From the NCBI GenBank assembly GCA_008690995.1, contig VRMN01000001.1, positions 868,001-932,000 of the forward strand: 64,000 nt of DNA, read 5' to 3'. The notes under the pieces were generated by a model that saw only the letters and a program-made list of their open reading frames with translations, was not told the DNA's origin and searched no databases. Below are positions 9,925 to 19,460 of this stretch, piece after piece (position 1 is the first letter of the stretch; each line of letters begins with the position of its first letter). The translations under genes were made by a program, and so were the position numbers. The stretch comes from Porphyridium purpureum (lineage: Eukaryota; Rhodophyta; Bangiophyceae; Porphyridiales; Porphyridiaceae).

Positions 9925-10620
9925 CTAAAATACTGTACTTTTGGGTGCAGAGTCCAAAGGGTTTTTGCGTTTGGTCTTGCGGGCGCGCGCGAGGCGAATG
10001 TTCGTCTTTGTCGCTGTCTTGCGATGATGCCGAGACACAATGCTGATGAAGCTGCAGGCGCAAGCGCTCCACCGCATGCACGTGGATCTGGACCTCCTGC
10101 TGCTGAAGATGTTTCTCGAGAGTACGTGCATCCGTTGGATTGATTGCTGTTGTTTTCGTTTTGTTTCCCGAGTCAAAGAGAACGAAATGTGGCTCGCGAC
10201 AAATTGATTTGGCCGTGTGGGATGGAATGGCGGACAGAAACGACTGACCACAATATTTGCTATCTCTTTGTTTCGATCTTTTTTATCGACTGCGGTGTCT
10301 CCAACGTTCTTCTGCCGTCCTCGGTCGCTCCGTATCTCTCGGCGTGCTTCTGTGCGCTCGTTCAGGGCGTGGGCTGAGCAAATCCAGCGCGATTCAATAG
10401 CATTCTACCTCTCAAATGCGTCTATGCTGCAAATGATAAGCACTCACGAGGGTCAGTCGTGTGCGCGCACGCAGTTCAATCTTTTCCAGAAGCTCCACGA
10501 TCCCGTCCAGCGTAAGCAGCAGCTACTTCAGCAGCAGGAACAGCAACAGAACCAGCAACGCGGCACCAAGCGCCCAGCAGAACAAGATCAATTTGATCTC
10601 GGGCCCTCTGAACAGCAGTA
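9925..10620 (-). other. Possible small spliced gene, unrecognised
   Basis: Two protein-like minus-strand stretches flank intron-like sequence. Upstream, about 10448-10520, is a helix-like stretch (LDGIVELLEKIELRARTRL) followed by a GTGAGT donor at 10447-10442. Downstream, an open frame runs from about 10282 to 9930 with no early ATG. It includes the coiled-coil-like stretch ARTLEKHLQQQEVQIHVHAV and then ERLRLQLHQH. AG acceptor candidates lie between about 10240 and 10145. The start and exact joins are unresolved. The plus strand of 10500-10560 reads as a Gln-rich frame, which is probably the shadow. Confidence 0.3.
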
Positions 10621-10733
10621 ATGACAGTCTCGCGCAGATCTCCCGAGCCAATAAATGTCCTCGATACCATTCGAATGCCAACTTTGGCATGCAACATTAG
10701 AGAAGGCGCGAAAGAAGGGCGTGAGGGCACGTC

Positions 10734-12506
10734 ATGTTTATCCCTTGCATCTGGTCGACTCAGACGCCGGCGTTTTGTACGCCGACGTGTCCGCGACAGC
10801 AGGCAAAGGCGCACAAGCTGCACTTGAACAGGGTTTGCATGCAGGCGACCGCGAAGTCACAAAGTGGTAAAGAACAGCAGGCGGATGCAGACGTGATTGT
10901 GATCGGGTCTGGGATAGGGGGGCTCGTGACGGCTACGCAGCTGGCGCGAAAGGGGGCGCGCGTGCTGGTGCTGGAACAATATATTATCCCGGGCGGCTCA
11001 GCGGGCGCGTTTTCTCGCGACGGATATGTTTTTGACGTGGGGGCGTCGATGATCTTCGGATTTGGGACAGAGGGTTCAACCAATCTGCTGACACGTGCAC
11101 TAGCCGACGTGAATCGCTCCATTGAGACATTTCCAGATCCCGTACAAATCAATTATCACCTGCCGAATGCGCTGCAACTGCGCGTGCACAAGGACTACGA
11201 GAAGTACGTCCAGGAGCTTAGTGCTCGATTTCCTCATGAGGAAAAGGGCATTCGCAGGTTCTACAAAGAGTGCTGGAATGTGTTCAACAGCCTCAATGCA
11301 ATGGAACTGCTGTCGCTGGAAGAGCCGAGATACTTGTGGAACGTCTTCCTGGAAAACCCGATTGGATGCCTGCAACTACTCCGGTATTTCCCGCAGAATG
11401 TTGGCGACGTTGCGCGCAAACATATCGAGGACAAGGAGTTGCTTCACTATATCGACATTGACTGCTACCTATGGTCTGTTGTAAAGGGCGACCGTACGCC
11501 CATGATCAATGCCGGCATGGTGTTCTGCGATCGGCATTACGGTGGAATTAATTACCCCAAGGGCGGGGTGGGCAAAATCGCTGAGGAGCTCGCGGCTTCG
11601 CTCGCAGATTTTGGATCCCAAATTCAGTACAAGAAGCGGGTGCGTGAAATCGTGCTGGATAACGGGAAGGCTGCCGGCGTACTGCTCGCCGACGGAACAG
11701 AGTTGCGCGCTCCAGTGATTGTTTCGAATGCAACAAGATGGAACACCTTTGGCTCTCTAATTAAGCCCGAGCAAGTGCCAGCGTCCGAGCAGAAATGGCG
11801 GGAGCGTTACGAAAAGTCACCCTCGTTTCTGAGCCTTCACCTTGGCGTCGATGCTAGTGTGATTCCCTCGTCCGCACGACATCAGCAGGAGCAGCGACAA
11901 GGCCATGCGCCTCAGGAACATGTAGAGGACTGTCATCATATTGTGCTGGAAGACTGGGCTCATATGGAAGATGCTTCGGATGCGACAGGTACCCTTTTCC
12001 TCTCCATTCCGACGCTTCTCGACCCCACGCTAGCGCCTCCCGGAAAGCACATTTTCCACATGTTTACGCCGTCAAACATCGAGGACTGGGAAGGTCTGAG
12101 CCCATCAGAGTACGAAGCCAAGAAGACGCGTCTAGCAGACCGACTCATTGCCAGGCTTGAACGCGCCCATTTCCCAGGCCTCGCGTCCAAAGTCGAACTG
12201 AAGATTGTCGGCACGCCACGCACGCATCGTCGCTTTTTGGGACGGTCTGACGGCAGCTACGGCCCTGTACCAGCGCACAAGCTGTGGGGCCTCGTGAGTA
12301 TGCCATTCAATCGCACGGATATTGAGGGTCTGTACTGCGTTGGCGACAGCGCGTTTCCCGGCCAGGGACTAAATGCGGTTGCGTTTTCCGGATACGCGTG
12401 CGCGCATCGCGTTGCTTGCGATCTGGGACTCGTTGGCAAGATGCCCGTCATTGGCGACGCGCTTGCAAACCTCCTGTCGAAGACCCGTCTAAAGATTGAG
12501 CGCTAG
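10734..12506 (+). CDS. CRTISO: Carotenoid (prolycopene) isomerase, plastid
   Basis: 590 residues. About 50 N-terminal residues, rich in Thr, Cys, Gln and Lys, look like a transit peptide. The FAD dinucleotide-binding motif DVIVIGSGIGGLVTATQLAR sits at residues 53-72, followed by the family block EQYIIPGGSAGAFSRDGYVF. The C-terminal FAD signature of the CrtI/CRTISO family is clear (GLYCVGDSAFPGQGLNAVAF). The middle text (DIDCYLWSVVKGDRTPMINA, NYPKGGVGKIAEELA) is typical of CRTISO rather than bacterial CrtI. The enzyme isomerises poly-cis lycopene to all-trans lycopene ahead of cyclisation in the plastid. The first ATG in frame was used. Confidence 0.93.
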   Translation: MFIPCIWSTQTPAFCTPTCPRQQAKAHKLHLNRVCMQATAKSQSGKEQQADADVIVIGSGIGGLVTATQLARKGARVLVLEQYIIPGGSAGAFSRDGYVFDVGASMIFGFGTEGSTNLLTRALADVNRSIETFPDPVQINYHLPNALQLRVHKDYEKYVQELSARFPHEEKGIRRFYKECWNVFNSLNAMELLSLEEPRYLWNVFLENPIGCLQLLRYFPQNVGDVARKHIEDKELLHYIDIDCYLWSVVKGDRTPMINAGMVFCDRHYGGINYPKGGVGKIAEELAASLADFGSQIQYKKRVREIVLDNGKAAGVLLADGTELRAPVIVSNATRWNTFGSLIKPEQVPASEQKWRERYEKSPSFLSLHLGVDASVIPSSARHQQEQRQGHAPQEHVEDCHHIVLEDWAHMEDASDATGTLFLSIPTLLDPTLAPPGKHIFHMFTPSNIEDWEGLSPSEYEAKKTRLADRLIARLERAHFPGLASKVELKIVGTPRTHRRFLGRSDGSYGPVPAHKLWGLVSMPFNRTDIEGLYCVGDSAFPGQGLNAVAFSGYACAHRVACDLGLVGKMPVIGDALANLLSKTRLKIER

Positions 12507-12614
12507 GTAATGTAGCTTGCCGCCTGTCTGCACTTTAGAAATGCCATGGTTGGTGCCACATTTGAGTGAAGCGGGCGCGAACGAAAACAGAGTAGTTAGG
12601 AACACTCATTCACC

Positions 12615-13817
12615 ATGTTCGAGCTACCAGAGTCCCTTATACGCACAGTGCCGGAGTATCGCTTGCGCGGAGTGGTGCCTCCCTGGCGCGACGTATTGCG
12701 GGCGACACCTCGGTTAGACGCTGCAACGGGAAAGATCGAGCAGCGCCAGGACGTGGCCTACTATAAAGTGGCGGACGTGGGGAGCTCGACCGTCGGTGAT
12801 CGTGTGTATGCGCTGCAGCTTACGTGCCGCTCTGGAGCGACAGCAGTATTTCTCACGTATGGCGCGAGTGTGGCCTGGCTCAGTGACACAGATACGCTCG
12901 AACAGGGCACTTCGTATGTACTCAGCTATGAAACAGTGGATGAATACCTGGAGAGCGACGCGTACTTGGGAGCATCCGTGGGGCGAGTATGCAATCGCGT
13001 GAGTCCGATACATGTTCAGGACTCACACTCGGCCTTTCTGCTGCATCCAAACCATCGGGCCGGGCACGTTGCGCACCATGGCGGACAAGCCGGTTGGAGC
13101 ATGCGCCTGTGGAACATTGAAACCATCGAGGCGGATGCAAGTAACGATCAGCTCATGCTCAAGATGAGCTATCTATCTCCGCACGGTGAACAGGGTTACA
13201 ACGGGAGCGTCAGGTGCGAGGCAGTTTACACTCTGAAGGCCTGTGGTGACAAGTCGCTGCGACTCTCGGTTGAGTACCAAACCACAGCGTTGAATGCTCC
13301 CACGCATGTGAATGTGACCTGCCATCCGTACTTTAATCTTGAGCGTGCGCAGAGCTCGGTGCTCGATTCTCACTTTGTTGCACAGCTTCCATGCGCTAAC
13401 CACGTGATGGAAGTTGACGGTGCTCAGATTCCGTCGGGAAAGATGCTTCCAACCGCAGGCACACCGTTGGAGCTTCAGCAAGGAGTTATCCTGTCAGAGA
13501 GCGCGCCGAGAGACGGATACGACAGCTTCTACGTCTTTAGCACGACGTGCGCGCTCGAGGAGGGCTGCAGCAGAAACAGAGTCATGAGCCTTGGCTCCAC
13601 GAACGGAACCAGATTGACCGTCAGTTCGAACCAGCCCGGCTTTCAGTTTTACACAGGAAATTTCCTGGGAAATCGTGGGATGCTCGTCAGGCACCAGGGC
13701 GTCTGCGTCGAGCCGTCTCTGCTTCTGAATGCAGCAACGTGGGAATCACCCCCAAGCACGCTCTTGCCCATTGGAGAGACTCTTATACAGACAATACACT
13801 ATGAGCTCGCGTGGTAG
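12615..13817 (+). CDS. GALM: Aldose 1-epimerase (galactose mutarotase)
   Basis: 400 residues. Family motifs appear in order: GASVGRVCNRV (sugar-binding Arg), HHGGQAGWSMRLW, SPHGEQGYNGSVRCEAVY, NVTCHPYFNL (catalytic His block), GYDSFYVF, QPGFQFYTGN and CVEPSLLLNAA, the last holding the probable catalytic Glu. It interconverts alpha and beta anomers of aldohexoses, probably in the cytosol, feeding galactose and floridoside-type metabolism (inference). About 60 N-terminal residues precede the usual domain start and lack a clear targeting signal. It lies 108 bases after CRTISO on the same strand. Confidence 0.9.
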   Translation: MFELPESLIRTVPEYRLRGVVPPWRDVLRATPRLDAATGKIEQRQDVAYYKVADVGSSTVGDRVYALQLTCRSGATAVFLTYGASVAWLSDTDTLEQGTSYVLSYETVDEYLESDAYLGASVGRVCNRVSPIHVQDSHSAFLLHPNHRAGHVAHHGGQAGWSMRLWNIETIEADASNDQLMLKMSYLSPHGEQGYNGSVRCEAVYTLKACGDKSLRLSVEYQTTALNAPTHVNVTCHPYFNLERAQSSVLDSHFVAQLPCANHVMEVDGAQIPSGKMLPTAGTPLELQQGVILSESAPRDGYDSFYVFSTTCALEEGCSRNRVMSLGSTNGTRLTVSSNQPGFQFYTGNFLGNRGMLVRHQGVCVEPSLLLNAATWESPPSTLLPIGETLIQTIHYELAW

Positions 13818-14229
13818 GTATCGATTGAACAGGTCGCACGACACCAAGATTCTAGCTCGTAAAAGGTGAAATTTTATTTGAAGTCGCGAAGGTCTGCTGC
13901 CGTTCTCTGATGGTGCGGTATTAACACACATTCGGGAGACCAACTGTGTTTCTTTTCCTGGCCTCTTGAAGGAGACCAAACGGAGCGGTCTTTCGATCGA
14001 TTCGAACGCACGCTGCACAAACACGGCTCGTTCTCAGACCGCATGAGCCGCCGCGAAATCTCGAGACCGCCGGAGTCTGAGCGCCAAGCAAGCACGCGCG
14101 TGCTCGTCCCGCGTCCCGTGAGGCTGTCCCTTACCCCATCGCGCAGCCGAACGCAGGTTCATGACCAGACTGACCGCTCCGCCTTCGCCGAACAAACAAA
14201 ACCACACCGTACATGCCGCCGGAACCCGC
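13818..14229. other. Convergent spacer between aldose epimerase and eL39
   Basis: About 400 bases between two converging 3' ends. No gene, motif or repeat stood out. Confidence 0.5.
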
Positions 14230-14382
14230 TTAGAAGCCCAGCTTGGTTCTCCTCCAGTGGCGCTTCATGTTGTAGCGCACCTTGGTGTCGGTTTTCATGC
14301 GATACCAGTACGGCGCGGAGCGATTCTGCTTCAGCTTCTTCCCAAGCTTCTGCTTGATCTTGAACGTCTTGTGCGAAGGCAT
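14230..14382 (-). CDS. RPL39: 60S ribosomal protein eL39
   Basis: A 50-residue, very basic protein, complete from ATG at 14382 to TAA at 14230. The text runs [50 protein letters not shown], almost the textbook eL39 sequence. It lines the peptide exit tunnel of the cytosolic large subunit. It sits inside a longer minus-strand frame whose upstream part is not part of the protein. It diverges from the USP gene, with two GTACAG elements in between. Confidence 0.97.
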   Translation of the reverse strand: MPSHKTFKIKQKLGKKLKQNRSAPYWYRMKTDTKVRYNMKRHWRRTKLGF

Positions 14383-14623
14383 TGTATCTCCCCACTCCGC
14401 ACTGCTTCCTCCTCCTTCCCTCCCTCGTTGCCTCGTTGTCCCCACCCACACAGCCCAGTCCCGCCACACCGCGCCAAGCCTTGCCCACCTCTTCCATCCC
14501 CTCCTTTTACTCTTGCGAGACACGCACTACTGAAATGTTCTATCAAAACGTCCTCATTACAAACCAAGCTGCTGTAGCGATTCGCGCTTGCACGAGCGGC
14601 GCTTCGGCGGCGCCGGCGCAGGA

Positions 14624-14660
14624 GGTACAGCGCCATCCACCAGAGCGCGCGGTACAGTTG
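14624..14660 (+). promoter_or_regulatory. Paired GTACAG elements between eL39 and USP
   Basis: GGTACAG at 14624-14630 and GGTACAGTTG at 14651-14660, 27 bases apart in the same orientation, within the shared 5' region of two divergent genes. About 350 bases nearer the USP gene, TTGTTTTCTCTTGCAG (ending near 15013) looks like a strong intron acceptor, so the USP mRNA may have a spliced leader. Confidence 0.4.
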
Positions 14661-15169
14661 TTCTCTGTTGTGTGGCGCGCGTGTTCAGTGCGCGCATGAG
14701 GTGTTTGTGAGTTGTCACGCAGCGCACCGCGCGACACGGCGTTATATAATAAGGTCTGAAGTAACGCGCATAACGGACGGCGACGCGTGCTGAAATTCGG
14801 CACGGCTGATAGTATTTGCTGCTCGGGGGATGAGAGGAAGGCGGCATGGAAGCGTCGAAGATGGGTGGATGAGTGGGGGTGTGTGTGTGTGTGTGATTGG
14901 GTCTGCACAGATTCCGCACCTTGTTGGTCTTGCTTGGTAGTTGTTGTGGTAGAAGTAGTAGTTGTTACTGTTGTTGTTGTTGGTGGTGGTGTTCTCCTTG
15001 TTTTCTCTTGCAGGAAGACACGCTGGACGCCAGGGATATCTTGACCGCGGGGTGGCCGGCCGGAACGGCGGCCGAACAGCTGCCGCGAATCAAGTTTGTG
15101 AGCGCGAGCTCATCGCTGTGTGCTGCGCGCCACGCACACGGCACCGTCGACGGGGACGCCGCTCCGGCA

Positions 15170-17944
15170 ATGGGGGCGGCAAAGCTGGCGTCTCGGCGGA
15201 GCTCGCAACTTGGTCCGCAGAACCAGAGCGCTGACGCTTCACACAAAAAGCAGACACAGCTCCAGCTGGTCGGGAAGTCTCAGTCCAGTCCAATCGCACA
15301 GCCGTTAGCACACGGCCGCCGCGCGCTTCAGCAGGAGTCAGAGCATGAGCTCCAACCACGCGGAAGTTCCTCGGCGCCAGATCTCAAGCAGCATGGAGGA
15401 TCGGAGCAGGAGCAGAGTATAGGGTTTGGCGGCCAGTGGATCACGCCGCTGGGGAAGAAAACACCGTTGGAGTGGTCCGAGCGCGGCATGCCGACTGGAG
15501 ACGCTGCCTTTCAGTTTCCGGCAAAGGCCATTCTCAACCTAGGCAATACCTGCTACCTGAATGCATCTCTGCAGTGCCTGCTGCATTGCGCGCCGTTTGC
15601 GGTCGCACTGGCTACTAGTGCGCATCGGGACTCGTGCCAGATTAAGCAAACGTTTTGCGCGCAGTGTTTCCTGGAATCATTTGCACATTCCATGTATTCG
15701 GGCTCGAACACCAAGCCCGCAGTGCTGGCACCAAAAGCTATGGTGTCCAACATCCGCTCCATCTGCCGCAGCTTTCGCGTCGGTCACCAGGAAGATGCAC
15801 ATGAATTCATTCGGCATTTACTCGACTGCGTTATTAAGAATAGTCTCGGGCTCAAGAACGCGCATGCAGCGCGACTATCCCTAAGTCGAGAATTCACATC
15901 CTTTGTGCACTCGATTTTTGGCGGCTGCCTGCAAAACGAAGTACGGTGCGAAAGCTGTGGTCACGTCAGTATGACGACCCAGCCATTTTTGGATTTGTCA
16001 TTAGAAGTGGGACCACGTACCACTTCGGTTCAGCAGTCGCTGGAATTATTTTTCAAGGCGGAAAGACTCGACGGTTCGAACAAGTACAGATGCTCGTCGT
16101 GCAAGAAGCTCGTGGTTGCAACTAAGAGACTTGCCGTACGGCGGGCGCCTAATGTGCTTTCGCTTCACCTCAAGCGTTTTGATGGGGCTCGCAAGAATAA
16201 TCGATACATTGAGTATGGTCATGTCGTGAGTCTGGAAAGGGGCATGCCTCCCGAATACGCCGTGGCGCTGCGGAATGGAAAGATCATCTCGCGTCAGAAT
16301 GGAAAGCATGGAAACGTGGACGATGCCAATGTATGTCTAAAATACCGACTGAGCGGCGTTGTGGTGCATGACGGCTCTTCTGTGCATTCTGGCCACTACT
16401 TTGCGTATGTGAAGGAGGGCAACGGCAAATGGTTTTTGAAGGATGACTCGCGGAGCCAGCAGGTGTCAGACAATGCGGCGTTGAAGCAGCGTGCGTATTT
16501 ACTATTTTTTGTGCGAATGTCGGCAGCGCATTCGCAGCAAGAACGCAGTGCTAAGTTGGTGAATGGTGTGTATGATGATGTGAGACGATCCAATACACCA
16601 TCATCAACTGAGAATGATCACAAAGATCCGTTGGATGATGACGATGAGTCTTCAAGTAGTCAAGACAGTGACTTTAAGGTCGATGAGAGCAGCAGCGACA
16701 GCGGTAGTGATAGTAGCGGCGAGAAGGAAAGTAGCAGTGAAAGCGATATAGAGAGCAGCACAAGCTGGAGTTCTAATGCGAGCAGCAGAAGCACCTCAAG
16801 CACCGGGAGCGCTCTTAAGCACAAGCGTAGACGCAACTTGGATGGGAATGAGACACCTTCATCATCCTTGCCAGCACCGTCTGCTTCTCCGACTGATACT
16901 TTGGAGCGCATCGGTTCCAGGGGTGCCAAGAAGTCCAAACTGCAAGCGCGCGATCACGTAGAACCGGCATCTGTTCATAACTTGTCCGGTCAAAATGGCG
17001 GGAAAGCAGAGACTGAGCAGTCACTGGCCATAGTACTCTCTCCGAAGGGATCTACTCTCTCTCCGCGGGAAAGGAGCAGCACGTCTTCCTTTGCAAATAT
17101 TCCGGCGCGAGTGCTTGAACAGCTGGAGAAAGGATCTGGCGCGTGGCCTGTGAAGAGCGTAACTTCAAATTTCAAGAAGCTTGTGGCGATGTGGATGAAG
17201 TCCAAGCAGAAAAAGAGCCGCTCGCTGTCGCTCAATGGGAGTAATGGAAGCAATGGCAGTGGAAGCCATGGGCTTGGAAGTCCGCGAAGTGTAGGCAAGT
17301 CTCAGTCACCGAGTTTGGCGCCATCTTTAGCGTCCTCTTCACCACCACGCTCACCTGCATCGAAGCACAAACGAGAAACTGCTTCTCCCGGTGATCTACC
17401 ATCCTTGCCGGCGAGTCCATCGAACGCAGTGACATCGAGAGGCACTGTATTTCAAGACGATGGGGTGGGTGGATGGGATTTGGCCCTGAGTGATGACGGC
17501 GGCGCGGGCCATCAAAAGCATGGGCCACAGACCACTTCTCGAGCCGTTCGCGGTCTGCGTGGCAGTTCAAATTCTTCATCCATTGTCAAGAGAGCGAGGA
17601 TGTCCGAATCTTGGGACGCGGAGTATGACAAAGGGAAGCAGAGAAAAGTGCGGAATCGGAATGGTGGCGGCGCCGTCTCTGAAGCCGCGTCAGACAATAG
17701 TCTCGCAGCGAATGAAGACGTGCTCGGCGGGAAGCCAGCTGGTCGATTGGAGAATGGCGCAGCTGGGCCGAATAATTTGTTTCAAAGAAGACAGCAAGAC
17801 AAAAAGAGCAGTGGCGGAGTTCGGGGCGGCACCGGAAAGCACCAGAATCGAAGCGCCACCATGACGCCAACCGGGCTTCGACGCAAAAGTGCTTCGCGAG
17901 GGGCTCGGACTGGCTCAAGGGGGCGAGGAAGAGGACGGGGGTAG
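15170..17944 (+). CDS. Ubiquitin carboxyl-terminal hydrolase, USP36/UBP-like
   Basis: 924 residues from the first true ATG; the open frame continues upstream but only from TTG through a GTT-repeat-rich leader. The USP catalytic domain spans about residues 118-450. The Cys box NLGNTCYLNASLQCLLHC has the nucleophile at Cys128; the His box SVHSGHYFAYVKEGNGKWF has the base at His409. Between them are two CxxC pairs (CESCGHVS, CSSCKK) of a zinc ribbon, and NVLSLHLKRF. The remaining half is disordered: acidic and Ser-rich (about 480-560), then basic, ending in an RG-rich tail (RGRGRGRG). This layout resembles nucleolar USP36 and plant UBP16/23 types, which deubiquitinate nucleolar and histone substrates; the substrate here is unknown. 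A glycine/arginine tail suggests RNA association. Confidence 0.9.
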   Translation: MGAAKLASRRSSQLGPQNQSADASHKKQTQLQLVGKSQSSPIAQPLAHGRRALQQESEHELQPRGSSSAPDLKQHGGSEQEQSIGFGGQWITPLGKKTPLEWSERGMPTGDAAFQFPAKAILNLGNTCYLNASLQCLLHCAPFAVALATSAHRDSCQIKQTFCAQCFLESFAHSMYSGSNTKPAVLAPKAMVSNIRSICRSFRVGHQEDAHEFIRHLLDCVIKNSLGLKNAHAARLSLSREFTSFVHSIFGGCLQNEVRCESCGHVSMTTQPFLDLSLEVGPRTTSVQQSLELFFKAERLDGSNKYRCSSCKKLVVATKRLAVRRAPNVLSLHLKRFDGARKNNRYIEYGHVVSLERGMPPEYAVALRNGKIISRQNGKHGNVDDANVCLKYRLSGVVVHDGSSVHSGHYFAYVKEGNGKWFLKDDSRSQQVSDNAALKQRAYLLFFVRMSAAHSQQERSAKLVNGVYDDVRRSNTPSSTENDHKDPLDDDDESSSSQDSDFKVDESSSDSGSDSSGEKESSSESDIESSTSWSSNASSRSTSSTGSALKHKRRRNLDGNETPSSSLPAPSASPTDTLERIGSRGAKKSKLQARDHVEPASVHNLSGQNGGKAETEQSLAIVLSPKGSTLSPRERSSTSSFANIPARVLEQLEKGSGAWPVKSVTSNFKKLVAMWMKSKQKKSRSLSLNGSNGSNGSGSHGLGSPRSVGKSQSPSLAPSLASSSPPRSPASKHKRETASPGDLPSLPASPSNAVTSRGTVFQDDGVGGWDLALSDDGGAGHQKHGPQTTSRAVRGLRGSSNSSSIVKRARMSESWDAEYDKGKQRKVRNRNGGGAVSEAASDNSLAANEDVLGGKPAGRLENGAAGPNNLFQRRQQDKKSSGGVRGGTGKHQNRSATMTPTGLRRKSASRGARTGSRGRGRGRG

Positions 17945-18025
17945 CCCTTGATTTTGTTTGTAGTCAAATAACTAGGCTTACTGAAATCATGGCTTTAATA
18001 ACAGCGAAGAGTGTGCAGAGCAAGA

Positions 18026-18955
18026 TCACTTTTTCTTTCTCTCTTCGGCAGAAATGCTTTCGCGCACGAATTCGAGCAGGCGGCCGATCATGACACGATT
18101 CGGATCCCCCTGCCTAGTAGCACCGTCTGCTTCTGCCAAGACGACCGGACGTGCAAGGATCCGCGAGTCCTGATCGTCGGCTTTAGCGGAATCGACCTCG
18201 CCGCTCTGCGCAGTTTCTGCGGAATCAAAGTTGAGTCGACGAGCGACTGACGACAAGCCGGCCGGTCTGACAACATCTGCTCTTGTCTTCTCAATGGACA
18301 TGCGCTGCCACAGCGATTTTGCGGGGTCATTCGTCAACGTTGGGTCACTGGAAGATGCTTCGGACGCGCTCTCAGTGCGTCCAGAGCTCTTTTTCTGACT
18401 GCTGGAAGGGAGCACAGCCATTCTCGTCGAGATGTAGGCGTCGAGTTGCGAGCGCGCAAAGTCTGCCATCCCGCCCGTTCTTGAGCGGATGTTCTGGTGA
18501 CGCTTCCGCTGCTGCACCACAGGCTTCTTTGCAGCCGAAACAGCCTTCGCGTCCGCCACTTGTTTTGCGGCAGACGCTTCCCCTGGTTTTTCTTCGGGTT
18601 GCTGCTGCTGAGCCATCTCGACGTCAGAATTCACTGTCCATGCAGGTTCATCTTGTCCCTCGGAGCCGACCTGGTGGGTACTCTGTGACTGCCGCTGCCA
18701 TTTCTCAGCAAGTTCTCTTTCCTTTTCCTGGTTCAAGATGGCATTCTTCGCTGCGCCTTTTATTCTTTGAGCGACAAACGCGTCCAGCTGCGAGCGCGCA
18801 AAGTCTGCCATGCCGCACCTCCTCACCGTCGTTCTCATCAGCCCGCGAGTCGGCGCCGACGGCTTCCCAATACCGTGAACGGGCGGCAGCCGAGCCGCAT
18901 CCTGACGGTGGGCACCAGGAAGATGCCCAGGTCTTCGCGCGGAGGAAATCGCCAT
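18026..18955 (-). CDS. Unrecognised protein with repeated MADFARSQLDA motif
   Basis: 309 residues, no known family recognised. The first 47 or so are Arg/Pro/Ala-rich without acidic clusters and could be a plastid or mitochondrial presequence ending before CGMADFARSQLDAFVAQRI. A second copy, GGMADFARSQLDAYISTRM, follows about 110 residues later after a Gln/Ala/Lys-rich disordered linker. A third, degenerate copy may close the protein (GRLLEFVRESISAEERKKK). The two main copies are near-identical at DNA level (18439-18473 and 18781-18815). Short helical motifs spaced in disorder suggest a multivalent linker binding one partner repeatedly (inference). It diverges from ThiO and converges with the USP gene. 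Confidence 0.7.
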   Translation of the reverse strand: MAISSARRPGHLPGAHRQDAARLPPVHGIGKPSAPTRGLMRTTVRRCGMADFARSQLDAFVAQRIKGAAKNAILNQEKERELAEKWQRQSQSTHQVGSEGQDEPAWTVNSDVEMAQQQQPEEKPGEASAAKQVADAKAVSAAKKPVVQQRKRHQNIRSRTGGMADFARSQLDAYISTRMAVLPSSSQKKSSGRTESASEASSSDPTLTNDPAKSLWQRMSIEKTRADVVRPAGLSSVARRLNFDSAETAQSGEVDSAKADDQDSRILARPVVLAEADGATRQGDPNRVMIGRLLEFVRESISAEERKKK

Positions 18956-19224
18956 GTTGAAGCGGTACGTTCCTCGCTGCCTCCAGTGTGCTTTCTTAAC
19001 AGCTGCTCTTCAATCTGTTTTCCACCCTTCACTTCTGTCACGTGGCTAGACCTCGGCAGCAGACGACGCAGCAGGCATGATGTGGCCAACCGCCAAGTCC
19101 CATCCTCTGCCTTTACCTCCAAGCGCGCGCGGGAAAAGACGACTCTCAAATACGAACGTAGGCGCTTGCCCTTTGTTTTCAGTTCTCCGCGTCACACTTT
19201 CGAGAACGCGCATTTTTTATTTTT

Positions 19225-19303
19225 TTTTGGCGCCAAAACGAAGAAGGTTCAGTTTAACTGTACACCATCCCGTGTTTCTGGGCACGTGGAAAGTAACTGT
19301 ACT
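19225..19303. promoter_or_regulatory. E2F-like palindrome and two AACTGTAC elements
   Basis: A perfect palindrome TTTTGGCGCCAAAA at 19225-19238 matches the E2F/DP consensus on both strands. AACTGTAC follows at 19256-19263 and 19295-19302. All lie in the divergent 500-base region between the MADFARSQLDA protein and ThiO. E2F sites usually give S-phase expression; function here is inferred. Confidence 0.45.
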
Positions 19304-19381
19304 TCCAAGGCAGAAGCTGTGTTTGTAGCCGGATGACATTACAATGCGTTCAAGAATGATGATGAGCCCTGTTTTGACTAA

Positions 19382-19409
19382 GACGGACAGACAAACGGAC
19401 GGACAGACC
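19382..19409 (+). repeat. GACGGA/GACA tetranucleotide-rich tract before ThiO
   Basis: Degenerate GGAC/AGAC repeats about 50-80 bases before the ThiO start. A related tract lies upstream of LepA at 24434-24472 and reads the same way relative to that gene. Confidence 0.5.
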
Positions 19410-19460
19410 GGAGCCGATTTTGTTCGGGACGTTCGAGCTGGCTGGACGGCGTGAGAGGGA

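Noticed and set aside
14897-15169. 91-residue N-terminal extension of the USP protein
   Set aside because: It starts at TTG, is Cys/Trp-rich text from GTT repeats, and contains a likely intron acceptor; the first ATG is 15170.
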